Positions 12,864-23,314 of a stretch of DNA of 64,000 nucleotides are shown here, piece by piece. The notes under the pieces were generated by a model. The model did no database searches. It worked only from the letters and a program-made list of their open reading frames with translations, and had not been told where the DNA came from. The number at the start of each line of letters is the position of its first letter. The stretch's first letter is position 1. Origin of the DNA: Nymphaea colorata. Its lineage: Eukaryota; Streptophyta; Magnoliopsida; Nymphaeales; Nymphaeaceae. A program made the translations under genes and the position numbers. The stretch is from positions 9,339,886 to 9,403,885 of the forward strand of contig NC_045144.1 in NCBI RefSeq assembly GCF_008831285.2, in the 5' to 3' direction.

Positions 12864-14218
12864 GTGTGTGTGCGTGTGTGTGTGTTTCAACCCCTTTTTC
12901 TCTATCATCAATTTTTTCCATCTTTCTTCTATTTTTATTTCTCAAGACCATCTTTTTCACCTTAGGGTCAGAGAATCCTAGGAAAGGAAAGGGACTTAAA
13001 AACCTTTTATGACGGTTTTTAATGATACAAAATAAAAAAAATAACTATTCGATCACAGAAGTAGCCGACCGATTTCAAAAATCCCTTATGTATATAGAAA
13101 AATTGAAATCAGCCAGTTACCTCTATTGGCTGGATGGTTATTTTTTTATATGTTGCCAAAAACTGTTGCAAAAGGTACATTTCATCACTAAAAACTGTGG
13201 ACAGGCAACTGGATGTTGCAAATCAATCTTTTACAACAGTTTTTACCAATACAAAATAAAAAAATAACCATTTGGTCATTTAAAACTAAAAACACGCGTT
13301 TTTTTTGAAAAAAACGTTAATTTTTTTTCACTTTCATTTTTTCCATTTTTTTAATGCCAAACATTTTTTTTTTCATTTTCTATTTTTTATTTGTTGCAAA
13401 TCTACTTATCTTTTGAGGTTTCTGTTATTAGTTTCTCACTTATTTTGTTTTTCTCTCATTTTAACTTTTTTAAAATTTTTAAAAATTTATCATATTTTTC
13501 TCATTTTTTTCAAGCTCGCCGTATTATACCCGAGAAAAACCTCGCCGTTTAAAACTTCAAAACGTTATTTGTGACTATTTTGAATGTTATGCCTTATTGG
13601 GATTGTGGAATTTTGGTGTTTCAAGTTTTATGTTTATAGAACATGGAGGTTCAGATTTTTTGAGGCTTACTGTGTCTATGAAAAGTGCCTCATGCTTCCC
13701 TTTATAGAATTCCTGTTGGCACAAGAAAATGGAATTTCTTTCTCTTTTTAACTCCACTAACCTGTTGGCTGCATTGTACCACCTTAATCGTTTTAGGAAG
13801 ATACACAAGACACTGATTGCCAAACATGAAGAGGAAAAACCAGTTTTATTGCTGTAGTTATTTACGTGAAAATGTATGGTGCTTGATATTGCAGTATACA
13901 CTTATGAGAGATCCAGTAATTTTGCCTTCATCGAAGACTACAATGGACAGAGCAATCATCCAGAGACACCTGTTGAGTGATAGTGTATGTGAAAAGAAAA
14001 AAAAGACAGTTTCTTTAATCTCATGATAATAGTATAGATCCTTTTAGCAATTGCTTGCATCACCTGTTTGACAGTGCCTTTTCCCCCCCTTGTGTTTGCA
14101 GACCGACCCATTCAACCGATCACATCTCACTCAAGATATGCTAATTCCAAATGTTGAACTGAAAGTCCGGATTGAAGAATTCATCCGCTCTCATCAATCG
14201 CCTTCCCAAAACCAATGA
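3386..14218 (+). CDS. PUB1: U-box E4 ubiquitin ligase (UFD2/PUB1/MUSE3 type), C-terminal half, 12 exons
   Basis: This gene encodes the ubiquitin-chain elongation factor E4, homologous to yeast Ufd2 and Arabidopsis PUB1 (At5g15400, MUSE3), which extends chains on pre-ubiquitinated substrates. Exons, all with GT..AG borders and continuous frame: 3386-3538, 7322-7525, 7853-7965, 10079-10193, 11159-11248, 11369-11572, 11713-11808, 11904-12026, 12146-12238, 12373-12537, 13895-13984, 14102-14218 (TGA). They encode 520 residues, about half the usual length of about 1,040. Residues 1 to about 440 are the Ufd2 core, with hallmark strings [47 protein letters not shown] and [18 protein letters not shown]. 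Residues about 444-515 form the U-box ([20 protein letters not shown], then a DPFNR turn), split over three exons. No stop or frameshift was seen. The N-terminal half must lie upstream, either in undetected exons or beyond the window. Confidence 0.93.
3539..7321. other. Long intron of the E4 gene (3.8 kb)
   Basis: Intron between the first two recognised exons. It contains a 191-codon reading frame (3876-4451) resembling no family I know, a (TA)n(TG)n microsatellite at about 5727-5775, a region flanked by GGCGCC-rich ends (about 5985-6940), and a T-rich stretch at about 4260-4445 with AAACCTGGTTTTT motifs. No host gene was recognised. Confidence 0.7.
5985..6940. repeat. Possible small DNA-transposon-derived block with internal degenerate tandem repeats
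   Basis: The block runs between GTTGGCGCCTTGTCGCC (left) and CCTAGGCGCCTTGGCACC (right). Inside, about 6120-6650 consists of imperfect repetitions of a unit like CCTGTTATATGTATTGTAAT. The GGCGCC ends suggest a non-autonomous DNA element, but clear inverted termini and a target duplication were not established. Confidence 0.3.
8226..8287. repeat. (CA)n(GA)n microsatellite in E4 intron
   Basis: Compound dinucleotide tract of about 12 CA units then about 19 GA units, inside the intron 7966-10078. Confidence 0.9.
8477..9042 (+). mobile_element. Probable solo LTR in an E4 intron
   Basis: The segment starts TGTTAGAATG and ends CTTTAACA, as LTRs do. It carries a TATA-like box (TATAAATAAAGG, about 8802-8813) and the AT/TG-rich downstream DNA typical of copia LTRs. 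No PBS, polypurine tract or internal domain follows within the intron, so it would be a solo LTR. It holds a (TA)n tract (8497-8548) and a large hairpin (8703-8777). I did not find a matching target-site duplication, so the exact ends are uncertain. Confidence 0.5.
8703..8777. repeat. Near-perfect 75-bp inverted repeat
   Basis: Two arms meet without a spacer at 8740/8741. The inner 13 bp per arm (CCAACGGCTAGAA) pair perfectly. A 5-against-4 nt bulge follows, then 11 bp (GCTGTTGGGCC) pair perfectly, then GGGGAA pairs with TTCCCC after a 3-nt mismatch. It lies about 25 bp before the TATA-like box of the putative LTR. Confidence 0.85.
9318..9490. repeat. Purine-rich (GA/GAAA) low-complexity block
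   Basis: Almost entirely A and G on the plus strand. Open frames on both strands encode only Lys/Glu/Arg-rich or Phe/Ser/Leu-rich low-complexity peptides and are not genes. It lies within the intron 7966-10078. Confidence 0.8.
12831..12885. repeat. (TC)n(TA)n(TG)n microsatellite in E4 intron
   Basis: Compound microsatellite in the intron 12538-13894. Confidence 0.85.
13013..13282. repeat. Intronic element bounded by about 46-bp direct repeats
   Basis: Two close copies of a sequence (13013-13060 and about 13235-13282) share GTTTTTA, then AATACAAAATAAAAAA (or GATACAAAATAAAAAA), then ATAAC, then TCGATCA or TGGTCAT. They flank about 175 bp of unique DNA. This could be a small tandem duplication or a very short terminal-repeat element. 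Confidence 0.45.
13290..13590. repeat. Dispersed T-rich repeat, copy 2
   Basis: Second copy of the repeat at 1270-1620, same orientation, inside the intron between the tenth and eleventh recognised E4 exons. The landmarks occur in the same order. Confidence 0.5.
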
Positions 14219-14460
14219 ACATACTGTACAGAATTAAGATTTCCAGTGATACAGAAACAGCGTGAATTAATCTGAATGTCGACTCTGCCCAATTGAAGGA
14301 ATACTGATCAACCTTTGCTGTGAGTGTTGAGTTATGGTACATTCCTTGGATGTGGTTTCGAAGATTCGTTCGGGTCTCGAGTTTTCGGCCTTCTGTACAT
14401 CTCCCATAAATGATAAAACTGTTCTATTCCATGCATGTATATTATTAACTGCACGCTCTA
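14219..14460 (+). other. 3' untranslated region of the E4 gene (approximate)
   Basis: Follows the TGA of the last exon. An AATGATAAAA-type AT-rich stretch at about 14408-14418 could act as a polyadenylation element. The exact end cannot be seen. From 14460 to 14667 there is only intergenic DNA with a (TC)n tract at about 14512-14536. Confidence 0.4.
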
Positions 14461-16779
14461 GGTATGGTGGGGCATGATCTGCTTTTCCTGTATCTATTCA
14501 TGAAGCCTCCCTCTTTCTCTCTCTCTCTCTCTCTCTTGTAGGGTTGCATAGAACTGGTTAAGAATTGTAATACATTACTAATTGTGATTAGTACATCTGA
14601 ATTCTTGTTATGGGGTGGTTAAACGGTCTTGTTTCTGACTGATGAATGCAAATGTGTTGCTTATTCGCTGTTGTTGGAACATTTTAATGGGTATGAGAAG
14701 CATGTTATGTTTAAATCTCTCAACTTAGGAGCAGTAACGTTGCTAATTTGCTAAAACCGTAATTCGATCAATTAGCAATTCAATGTTCTGATGTGGTACA
14801 ACAGTTCCCCCCCTCCCTTCCGGTCGCTTGCGACGCCCTTAAATAATTCTGGATCTCATATCAATTTGCACCATAACATAAATAATACAACCCAAGCCAT
14901 TCAATTTTTAATGGTGATGGTTGCACGCTCTTGTAGGCATCTCGTTTTCTGTTACTGCGGTGTCGATGTGGGATAACCACAACCACCAGTTCATTCTTGG
15001 ATGTAGTTGGTTATTTTTTAAGAAATTCTCTACTAAACGTTTAGCAGGTTTTTCCCCATTTGATTGATGCAAATATTGTTGCTTTATGCTTTCCACTAGT
15101 CATTTATACAATTACTACTAGTTGGTTATATATTATCAGATCTAAAAACTGTAAAGTGTGGGAACTCATGAGAATCTCTATGAGCCTTCAGATTATGAAT
15201 TCATGCAAAGTTAGTTTTTGGGTGACGTGAGAGGTTCTTGTATTTTCTTTTGTTTACTTTAGTAAGAACCTTGCGTATAAGACGATCATGTACTTGAAGC
15301 ATCCCACTGTTTAGCGCGCCTGAAGGAGCACGGTGGTTTAGTGTTTGCGCTTTAATATCATTATGTTTCTTCTCTTGCTGGGGTATAAACTAATAAAAGC
15401 GGCTCACGACGGGTGTACTCATCCACCTTTATCTACTTAGAAATGAAAATTCTTTATTTATCTCATATATTGTTTAATCAATTGGTCAGAAGACAAATGA
15501 ATTTAAAAGAACATTCACTAGCAACACAATTTTGGTGAAAATCAAAATCTTGGATATGGAGGACATGCATTTAAGAACCTTCAACTTACAGGTGTCACGA
15601 GCATAATACTCTATTTGTACCAGCATAACTGTATAGTTGTGCTTGACTCGATCTTCACGTAAGAACTAAACGAATGGGCTGAATCTGCATACTGGCTGCC
15701 ACTGGTGTTACATTCGATCATACCAGCCCTTGAACCCTGGATGTCCACTAGACCACCGTTTGGTACCATCACAACGGCACGGGACAACTGGTTTTGGATC
15801 AACTTAAGTTGAAGAAAGAGAAACTGAATGGAATGAGAATCAGAAGCAATGACTGTATGGTATGTGCTTGATTACATTTCAAAAGATCAAAATCTCAAAT
15901 TTTCCTTTCAAAATCATGTGCACAGATGTAATGTCCATTTTCGAAAACTAATAACCACGATTCTCACATTTATTTGTTGATAAGAGTTTATAACGTACGG
16001 AACTTCAAAATTTTGAAGAGAAGTAGAAACAAGGATCTCTGTATTGGTTCCCTTTTTCTGTGGCTTTGACAATGAGACAATCTTGTGGTGCAGTTGAATT
16101 GTGAAACCGAGAATGACTCAACTTGGAAAAGCTATTCAAGCACGATCAAACCTAGCATATGGTTTCCATTCACGTGATGAATGTCATGATGTAAAATCAA
16201 GGGATATGACCTCTATGGCACAAAACTAATAAACCTATTTCACATACTTATTTAGTCATCAAAGTCTATAATACATGAAACCTAAAAGTTTTAAATTTTC
16301 GAACTTTCAATTGTGTAATACAATCTCACTTATTTATAAGCAATTCAAACTTTATATGATGGGCATTTGGTTGATTCTTCTGTAGATATAGGATAACAGG
16401 ACAGTCAGGTTGTTGATCTCAGCCTACAATTCCTACTTCCTTTGCTACTGTAATTTCCTATTATAGAAGTTTGCCATGAACTGGTCAATACATTATCGAG
16501 AGGTTTTATACTGAAATCGGATAGGAAACAACTCGGACGATCCGGATCCGATTCAGTGATTTGGGGCAACCCAAGCTATCCAGGCCTGATTTCTTTAAAA
16601 ATGGGTTTTATATGGGTTAAACCTGGAATCATGGCCCATAGCTGAACGATCCTAAAGACTCGGGCTATTCCTAAGTTAGATCGCTGGGTTTGCCAACTAT
16701 GGTTTGAATTGGTTCCGTTAGTTCACGTACTTCATGACATTGATTGAGGATTATTCAAATACAGTTCAAATTTGTTTTC

Positions 16780-18960
16780 TAAAGAAATAAAAATGCAGTT
16801 TGATACTAAAGTTAGAAAACTTACATATGATAATGGTGGTATGCCAATGAGGCTTTAGAATCATATATGACTTGTCAGGGAAATTTCACACAAAATATTT
16901 GTCCTGTAACAAAGTTGCAGTGACTTGAACTCTCATGTATCAAAGCAATATTGCCTCAAAAAATTCAATTTGGAATTTGTTTTTATGAAAATCAATTGGG
17001 GCAAGGTAGTTTTGTTGTTTCATTTTTGTATTTTTGGATGTACATGTTATATACACCAAGGGCACCAAAGAAAAAAAGGTGGAAAATTAAGCAATTAAAT
17101 CTATTTTGGATATTTTACCATGAAAAAGCGTCCTGTTTTCATCCCCTAGATAAAAAATTTTATTTGTCATGAGACGTAAAGTTTGCTATAAAAAAATTAT
17201 TTAGGAAGGAAACATGTGATGAAATTGAGAAGAGGAACACAAATTGGGTCTTCCCATCGTCCACAAATTTGAGACTAGTAAAACTAGTGATCTTCTGATG
17301 GATGTTTTAAATAATAATGATCAGGCTAGAGATCAATGAGATAAGATGTCTGTGCCTTTCAACAAGTTTCAGGGTTATTTAAGGAAACATAAAGTTACTT
17401 CTAAGTTAAGAGACTTCCATGCATATCACGTTAAGATACCGAATTGTCATTTGAATGAAGAATTCATTGACGAGTCCGAAGTGTCACACCCCCCAATTTG
17501 AAGAAGACCAACAAGACCTAGATTTGTGTAAGGCAATAAATGAAGAATTACATGCTCTTGACAAGGTTTATATTTGGGACCTTGTATCCATTGACATTGG
17601 AAAAAGAAATGATCTTGTTGGATATATAGAATCAAATGTAATAGTGATGGAACAGTTGAAAGGTTAATGGAAGCATTGGCTGCAATAGGATATACCAAAA
17701 TTACGCATACCGATTATGTTGTAACATTTTCACCAATTGATGAGTGTAGTTAGAATACTTTTATCCATGATGCCAACGAAAATTGGTAAAGTTTTTAACT
17801 TGATATTAAAAATTTTACATTCATTAGGCTTTGGAAAAGTGGTGTACGTGGATTTGCTTTAGGGTTTTGATTACCAGACCCCTTGTATGTAAAGAAAATA
17901 ATTAAAATGGGACAAAACAGTGTCCTAGGGCTAATTGGTATAGAAAACTTGGTAAGGTTGTCAGTGAAGCAAATCACTATAGGTCCGTGTCCCAGAAAGG
18001 TAAAATAACCAAGCTTGTACTTTTGTATGGGGATAATACCATTCTTACAAGAAAATAACTGAACTTCTTAACACACCTTGATGTTTATCTTCACAAAAAG
18101 TTCAAAAATTAAAGACTTAGGAGACGTAAGATATTTTTGAGATATAGAAGTGGCTCACTCAAATAGAGTAATTTTTTAATGTCAGAGAAAACATACTCTT
18201 GTTGAAGAAGAGTACTTGCTTTGAAGCTAATGCGAAACAACTATTACTAAAGGGATTTTTCAACTTCAAATTGATAAAGGATCAAAATTTCGCAAGGCTG
18301 GAGGAAAATTTACATGACTAATATGACTACGACCAATATAACCTAAGTGGTAAAATCCTATAAGTCGATTTATGTCTTCACCGTTAAAAACTCGTCTGGA
18401 AGTTGCTCATCACATTCTAAAATGTCTTAAAGCGATAACAAGGGAAGGATATTGTGATGGGCAAAAATCAAGGCTTTGGTGTAATTGGACACAATGATGC
18501 AAGTTGGGCTGCAGACCCTAATGCTAGAAGTTATTGGACTATAATTGAAGAAAACAATAAGTTGATTACAAGGAAAAGTGAAAACCAAAATGTGGTATTG
18601 TCAATATTAAATGCCAAGGTTGAGTTATCAGAAATAATTGTCTATACTTGGCAACTTGTCCAAGATATGATGGTTAAAATAGTCGATTCAATGAAAATGA
18701 TGTCTGGTAGTCAAATAGATCATATTTATGTTAAGCAGTTCCGCCTTTCATGAACGTTATATAGCGGTTGATAGAAAAATATTCAAAGCAAGGGAATTAT
18801 TACTACCTCTGTTTGTTAACAGTGAGTGCAGTTGGCAGATATATTTACCAAATTCCTTTCAGTTTAAAAATTCAGAATCATAAAAGTCAAGTTGGGATGG
18901 ATAGATTCTACCAACTTGAAGGAAATCATACTATAGATGATTGAAAATCAACCAAGTTTT
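16780..18960 (+). pseudogene. Decayed Ty1/copia pol remnant (copy A)
   Basis: Fragments appear in copia order on the plus strand, broken by many stops and frameshifts. Integrase-type remains include the string CFHPLDKKFYLSHE near 17130-17170. A stretch resembling the start of the reverse transcriptase (17500-17667; EELHALDKVYIWDLV) follows. RNase H-like remains come next (18454-18753; NDASWAADPNAR, then NQNVVLSILNAKVE), then a degenerate end with a string like LADIFTKF (about 18833). Gag was not recognised. The region is non-functional. Confidence 0.7.
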
Positions 18961-18974
18961 CCGACGGATATGGG

Positions 18975-19309
18975 ACAGTCACACTGTTGATCGTGGCCTG
19001 ATAAGTGATAACTCCTCTTCAGCTTCCCATTTCTCTGTTATTACATCTTCCCATTGCAGTTGAAGTCTGCCTCAATCTGTTATTCAGATCCTGCTCATGT
19101 ACTCGTCTGATAACACGTATAAAAGACAAATTAAAGAGCCCTCTTTCCATCTGTAGATGCAATGATTCGGAAGCCACAAGAAGTAAAGATTAGATCATTG
19201 TATACCACAAGAGAGCATTAAAGTAGGCAGACCTTCCTCAACTATTATTCACGATCAGGCTGAGTCCACACACAGTTTTAGATCAAACTACAACAGCAAC
19301 AAGATCAAT
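18975..19309 (+). other. Possible 3' LTR remnant and tail of duplication A
   Basis: Follows the RNase H remains and begins with TGTTGATCGTGG. It is largely shared with copy B (about 30208-30542). No matching 5' LTR was found, so LTR status is a guess from position. Confidence 0.3.
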
Positions 19310-19391
19310 CGTCCTTGCAATTACTCAGGGAATTGCAGAGACCTTGAAAATACAAACTTGGTGTTCAAGGTTTATTTATGATAATCCCGTT

Positions 19392-19395
<4 letters not shown>

Positions 19396-19467
<72 letters not shown>
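19396..19467. repeat. (TA)n(GA)n microsatellite
   Basis: Lies just downstream, on the minus strand, of the proposed last exon of the nodulin-related gene. The duplicate at 34563-34608 carries the same compound repeat with fewer units. Confidence 0.9.
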
Positions 19468-19470
<3 letters not shown>

Positions 19471-19482
19471 GAGACCCAGAAT

Positions 19483-19565
19483 CTAGTTTTTCTTCAGGAA
19501 ACCTTGAGCCAGCTTCATGTAGTCCCCATAACCAGATTCCCCTTCCGATTTACCTTCATGTGCAG
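19483..19565 (-). CDS. Candidate second (terminal) exon of the nodulin-related gene
   Basis: 83 bp on the minus strand, preceded by a pyrimidine-rich tract and TTGCAG. Joined to the GTTAGT donor at 19651, it continues in frame and encodes a near repeat of the C-terminal motif of exon 1 (YGDYxKxAQGFL). The same exon-like piece with the same acceptor is kept in the duplicate at 34624-34706. Alternatively it is the tail of a partially lost tandem gene copy. Only transcript data can decide. Confidence 0.5.
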
Positions 19566-20087
19566 CTGCAAGCCAAAAAAAGAAATTATATCGCTAAGAA
19601 ACGAGGGAGAGAGAGAGAGAGCATCCTCTCAGCTTAGGACTTGGGACTAACGTTTGTTAAGAAATCCCTGAGCCATTTTGAGATAGTCACCATAACCCCC
19701 CGATCCGCCTTCCTCTGGTTCCCCATGGTGGGTAGTCGTTTCATGGGTGCCTGCCGATGAGTGGTGGGCGCCACCTGAGCCGGCAGTGTGGGCGTCGCCG
19801 GGGCTTGAAGAATGGTAGCTATGGAGGTATCCCTCCGCCTTCTTCACGTACTCGCCGAAGCCCCTCTCCTCCAGTTTACCGTACTGGTTGGCCGCGCTCA
19901 GCAGGTCCTCGGCCGCACCGGCCACTCTTGCCTTGTCCACCTTGTCCATCTGGCGCCCGTAGGCTGCCTGCCCTGCTTCCGCAATCACCTTGGCGCTGGA
20001 TAGCAGTTCTGTTGGGGATCTTCGCCCATGGTGGCCCCCGTGTTCGGGATTTTCAGCTGGTTTCCGGTGGGAGAACTGATCGTCCAT
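19483..20087 (-). CDS. Nodulin-related protein (NRP1-like)
   Basis: Small hydrophilic plant protein of the nodulin-related family (Arabidopsis NRP1 type, linked to stress and ABA responses). ATG at 20085-20087. Unspliced, the frame is 146 codons and stops at 19647-19649. The family signature LLSSAKVIAEAGQAAYGRQ (residues about 29-47) is followed by DKVDKARVAGAAEDLLSAA and by GFGEYVKKAEGYLHSY. A His/Gly/Ser-rich linker then leads to GGYGDYLKMAQGFLNKR. A second model splices at a GTTAGT donor (exon 1 ends 19652) to a TTGCAG acceptor (exon 2, 19483-19565). The frame is kept and a second tail motif, GYGDYMKLAQGFLKKN, is added before TAG, giving 172 residues. Both models have good family fit. No signal peptide or membrane segment is seen, and a cytosolic or nuclear location is expected. 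Confidence 0.85.
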
Positions 20088-20221
20088 CGAAGATCAGCCG
20101 GATTCCGATGTCTGATATTTCCGGTGGGAGAACGAGTGCCTTGGTGGTCGGTAGCTCCCCGCCGACACATTAATATCCGTCCGTCTTCGCCAAACCGGTG
20201 GGGCCTTTTCTCCACATAGTC

Positions 20222-20678
20222 CTTGCAATTTTAGTTTTTCAATGTCATCCCTTTTCTTTCTCAACTTTTTCATGCTTAGTTTTCAAAATCATCCATGTAT
20301 CTTTCTTCACTTCCAAAATGACCTTTAGATCATGGCTAAAAATGTGCTTTTCCTTGTAAAGTTTCACAGTTTCTCTTAAGAAATCTAAAATGGGAAGAAA
20401 AAGTGATATGTTTAAAACGGTTTGATAAGATAAGATATTCTCATAGAAAAATTCCTTTTGCTCCAAAAGGGCATAGGTAGTGGAACTTGATGAGTCGTTA
20501 AAGGCATGATGGTCTATTTGATTCGAGTGAGCGCTCTGATTTTTTTAGATTGTAAAAGATAGTAGGTGTTACTTTTGAGTTGAAGAGAACAAGAAGTTCA
20601 CTCAAGTTCTTAAGAGCATGAAAAAAGAGGGAAAATTTCAACCTCCCAATGAGGCAGTCAATTCCCCACTGGCTCACC

Positions 20679-20731
<53 letters not shown>

Positions 20732-23273
20732 CTCTTCTCATAAGAGGATGCCTAACAAGAAGTCAACTACAAGAAAGAAAAATTCCTTCAAAAAAATATT
20801 TATTCTTCTTGATTTCTCAAAGCAATTCCCCTCCCTGCTTTATCAACCGTATAGCAGCCTCCTTTTTCCTGCCAAATAGTCTCAAAGCAGTTATACTTTG
20901 AGGGAAACAGTTGAGAACGAATAAGAATGATCTGGTTTACAAAAATGAGCATAACAAATTTGGACATCGCTACTCAAATAGGCTCACGAACTTTTCCAAT
21001 ATTGTCAAGTCCCCCACCGCTCACGCTGGGGAAAACCGAAAAGATATAATGATCTACAAATGACATTAACAACAAATCAATATATTGAAAAAAAAATGAT
21101 CAAATAAGGTTGTCCTGATGAAACAAGTGCTAATTAATGGGGCGGTGGTTTCCGTCAATTGGAGAAAAAGAGGTCATGGAAACGGAAAAGTACCAAGTCG
21201 GCAGTGACACCATTGGTTGGTTGGAATCATCCAGGCAAACCGATGGCGTGGCAGAGCTCCAACCGTTGGATGTCAGAGGCGCACTGTTGGAAAGGATAGG
21301 GTTACATCTGACTGACATCATACAGTTGACTTTATCAAGAGAAAGGGAGGGACTCTCTAGACATTTAACTTTCATAAAGAGATACGGTTGGCCGACAACT
21401 TACAGTAGTAATTAAGCTTGAGTTACATATATTAATCGAAATATGCTTGTGAAATATCGTTATTTGACATAGTACTTTTGCAAATTTAATAACATAAACA
21501 CATTGGTAATTCCATTAACTTATAAGACATTTGGATGTTCCTTTTAGAATATGTAGTTTTTTGAAAACCTGATTTCTGAACCTGTTTCTAAAACCTGATT
21601 TCTGTGTTCTGATGACAAGATAAAAACCAGGTTCTAATTTTTCCCCCATAAGGTATATGTTTATAAAGTATAATTAAGCTACCCAATCAGATCTTGGATA
21701 ATTCTCTAGCCACATTTTGCATCCCAAAGCAGTATTAATGTGAACCAAAGCATTCTTCATGAAGTGAATATGGCAGGAGAAATACCAAGATACCATGTCA
21801 AGAAAGTGCGAACAGAAAAGTGTGTATACGCCTGACCTTATAAGGGTCTCAAGATCTACTGACACTTTTAGCTTTCTATGCTTAGGAAGCCTGACATAGA
21901 CATTAAATTTTCTTGGGTTCTATGTTCGCTTTTGCATTGTCTAATATTCTACATTCTTCTATGTGGTTAGATCCTGACAAATGAATAAACAATGGACTAC
22001 TAGATGGTTAGCCGATCTAATAGCATATCCAGATATTGAGCCAGTTTTATTTTTTCTTTTTCTTTTTTTTTTTTTACTAAGTTCACTCGTACAAATAGAT
22101 GCAATACTGCGGAAAACTGTATGTTCTAAATAAAACGGTAGTAACAATTCAAGATGTAAATTGGTTTTTACAAGGATTTTAAGGTTAATAATCGTGGTTC
22201 ATTAAGTTCAATTTAAACATTTGAGTTTGCACTTTTTATTTAATTCCAATTTTTTTATTGTTTGTTGTCTATCTATCAAGTTAGGTTTTTCTGTGAAGGG
22301 AGGGCGATGAGAAAGTCAGCATTCTCCATATGAGATATGTTTCTGGCCAATGCTGTCTAGCAATTGGAACAAGTTTCTATTTCTTCATACAATTCCAAGC
22401 ATATAGATGGATGTAAAATCATGGAAAACTATATGTTAGTTAAGAAAATTTATCAAAATCCAACGGATACATTTAATTTGATGTACTAACGTTTTTCACA
22501 AGTTCAACTATAAAACAATGCAAAATGCCTATAAATTATGTGTCATAAAAAAATGTCAAGAATTCATTATACAATCGATTTTAGGATTTTAAGACTAGGA
22601 GAGATTTTCCTTGCAAATTTTAGATAAAACACAGACCAAGGGATCAACAATAATGAATAATCAACATATGGATCCGCTCAGTCAGAACCAGAAATCAGAA
22701 AGGGATCTGAGGCCAAGTCTGAATCTAAGACCTGATTATATGTCGCGGGATATAGATTTGGTTCCATAAATTTAAGTCTAGACCAAATCTGAATCCACTA
22801 ATTTTAATTCAAAGAGATCCAACTAAGTCAGAAGCGAGTTTCCATCCACCTTGAGGAATGATTAAAGATATTCTTGCTTTGAATGGCTCACGAGAATTAA
22901 ATTTCCTGTTTCAAGACCATTCTGTATACAAATTTCCTTGTGTGCGTTTGGGATGTGGATCTGACTAGTGACTATTGGCATGTTAATAATTTATTTTCAT
23001 TTTTTTTGTGAGTTGGAGAGTATCTTATTGCTGGAATGAGAGTTGAAGCCCACATCCTTCCCTCAATCTCTTGAAGATAGTAGACAAGCTTTCAGTGCCT
23101 TGGGTGATGTCTCTGTTATGTTCAAATCCTGTCTTTCTTTTTTACAACACAAAGAGTTGATACTACAAGAGATTGAAACAAACACTTGCCACCTACGAGC
23201 CCCTACCATATCCATTGTGCTAACCTGGTTCGGAATCTTAGTTTCTTTTTTCATGCTATCATATCCCTAGAAG

Positions 23274-23314
<41 letters not shown>

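Larger units (their letters stand above)
14668..19738. repeat. Segmental duplication, copy A
   Basis: About 5 kb matches 26274-34880 in the same orientation, starting at CTGTTGTTGGAACATTTTAA and ending inside the nodulin-related coding sequence. The copies are very similar: for example, 15611-15802 and 27249-27440 translate identically on the minus strand. Copy A has about 430 bp (about 16330-16760) that copy B lacks. Copy B has a 3.9-kb retroelement insertion. The block contains a decayed copia remnant. Confidence 0.9.

Noticed and set aside
15611-15802. 63-codon minus-strand frame conserved in both duplication copies (also 27249-27440)
   Set aside because: Conservation is explained by the recent segmental duplication; flanking sequence is just as conserved, so it is not evidence of coding.
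21130-21415. Two fully overlapping frames of 81 and 92 codons on opposite strands
   Set aside because: Neither resembles a known family, there are no splice or promoter cues, and one is probably the shadow of the other or of nothing.
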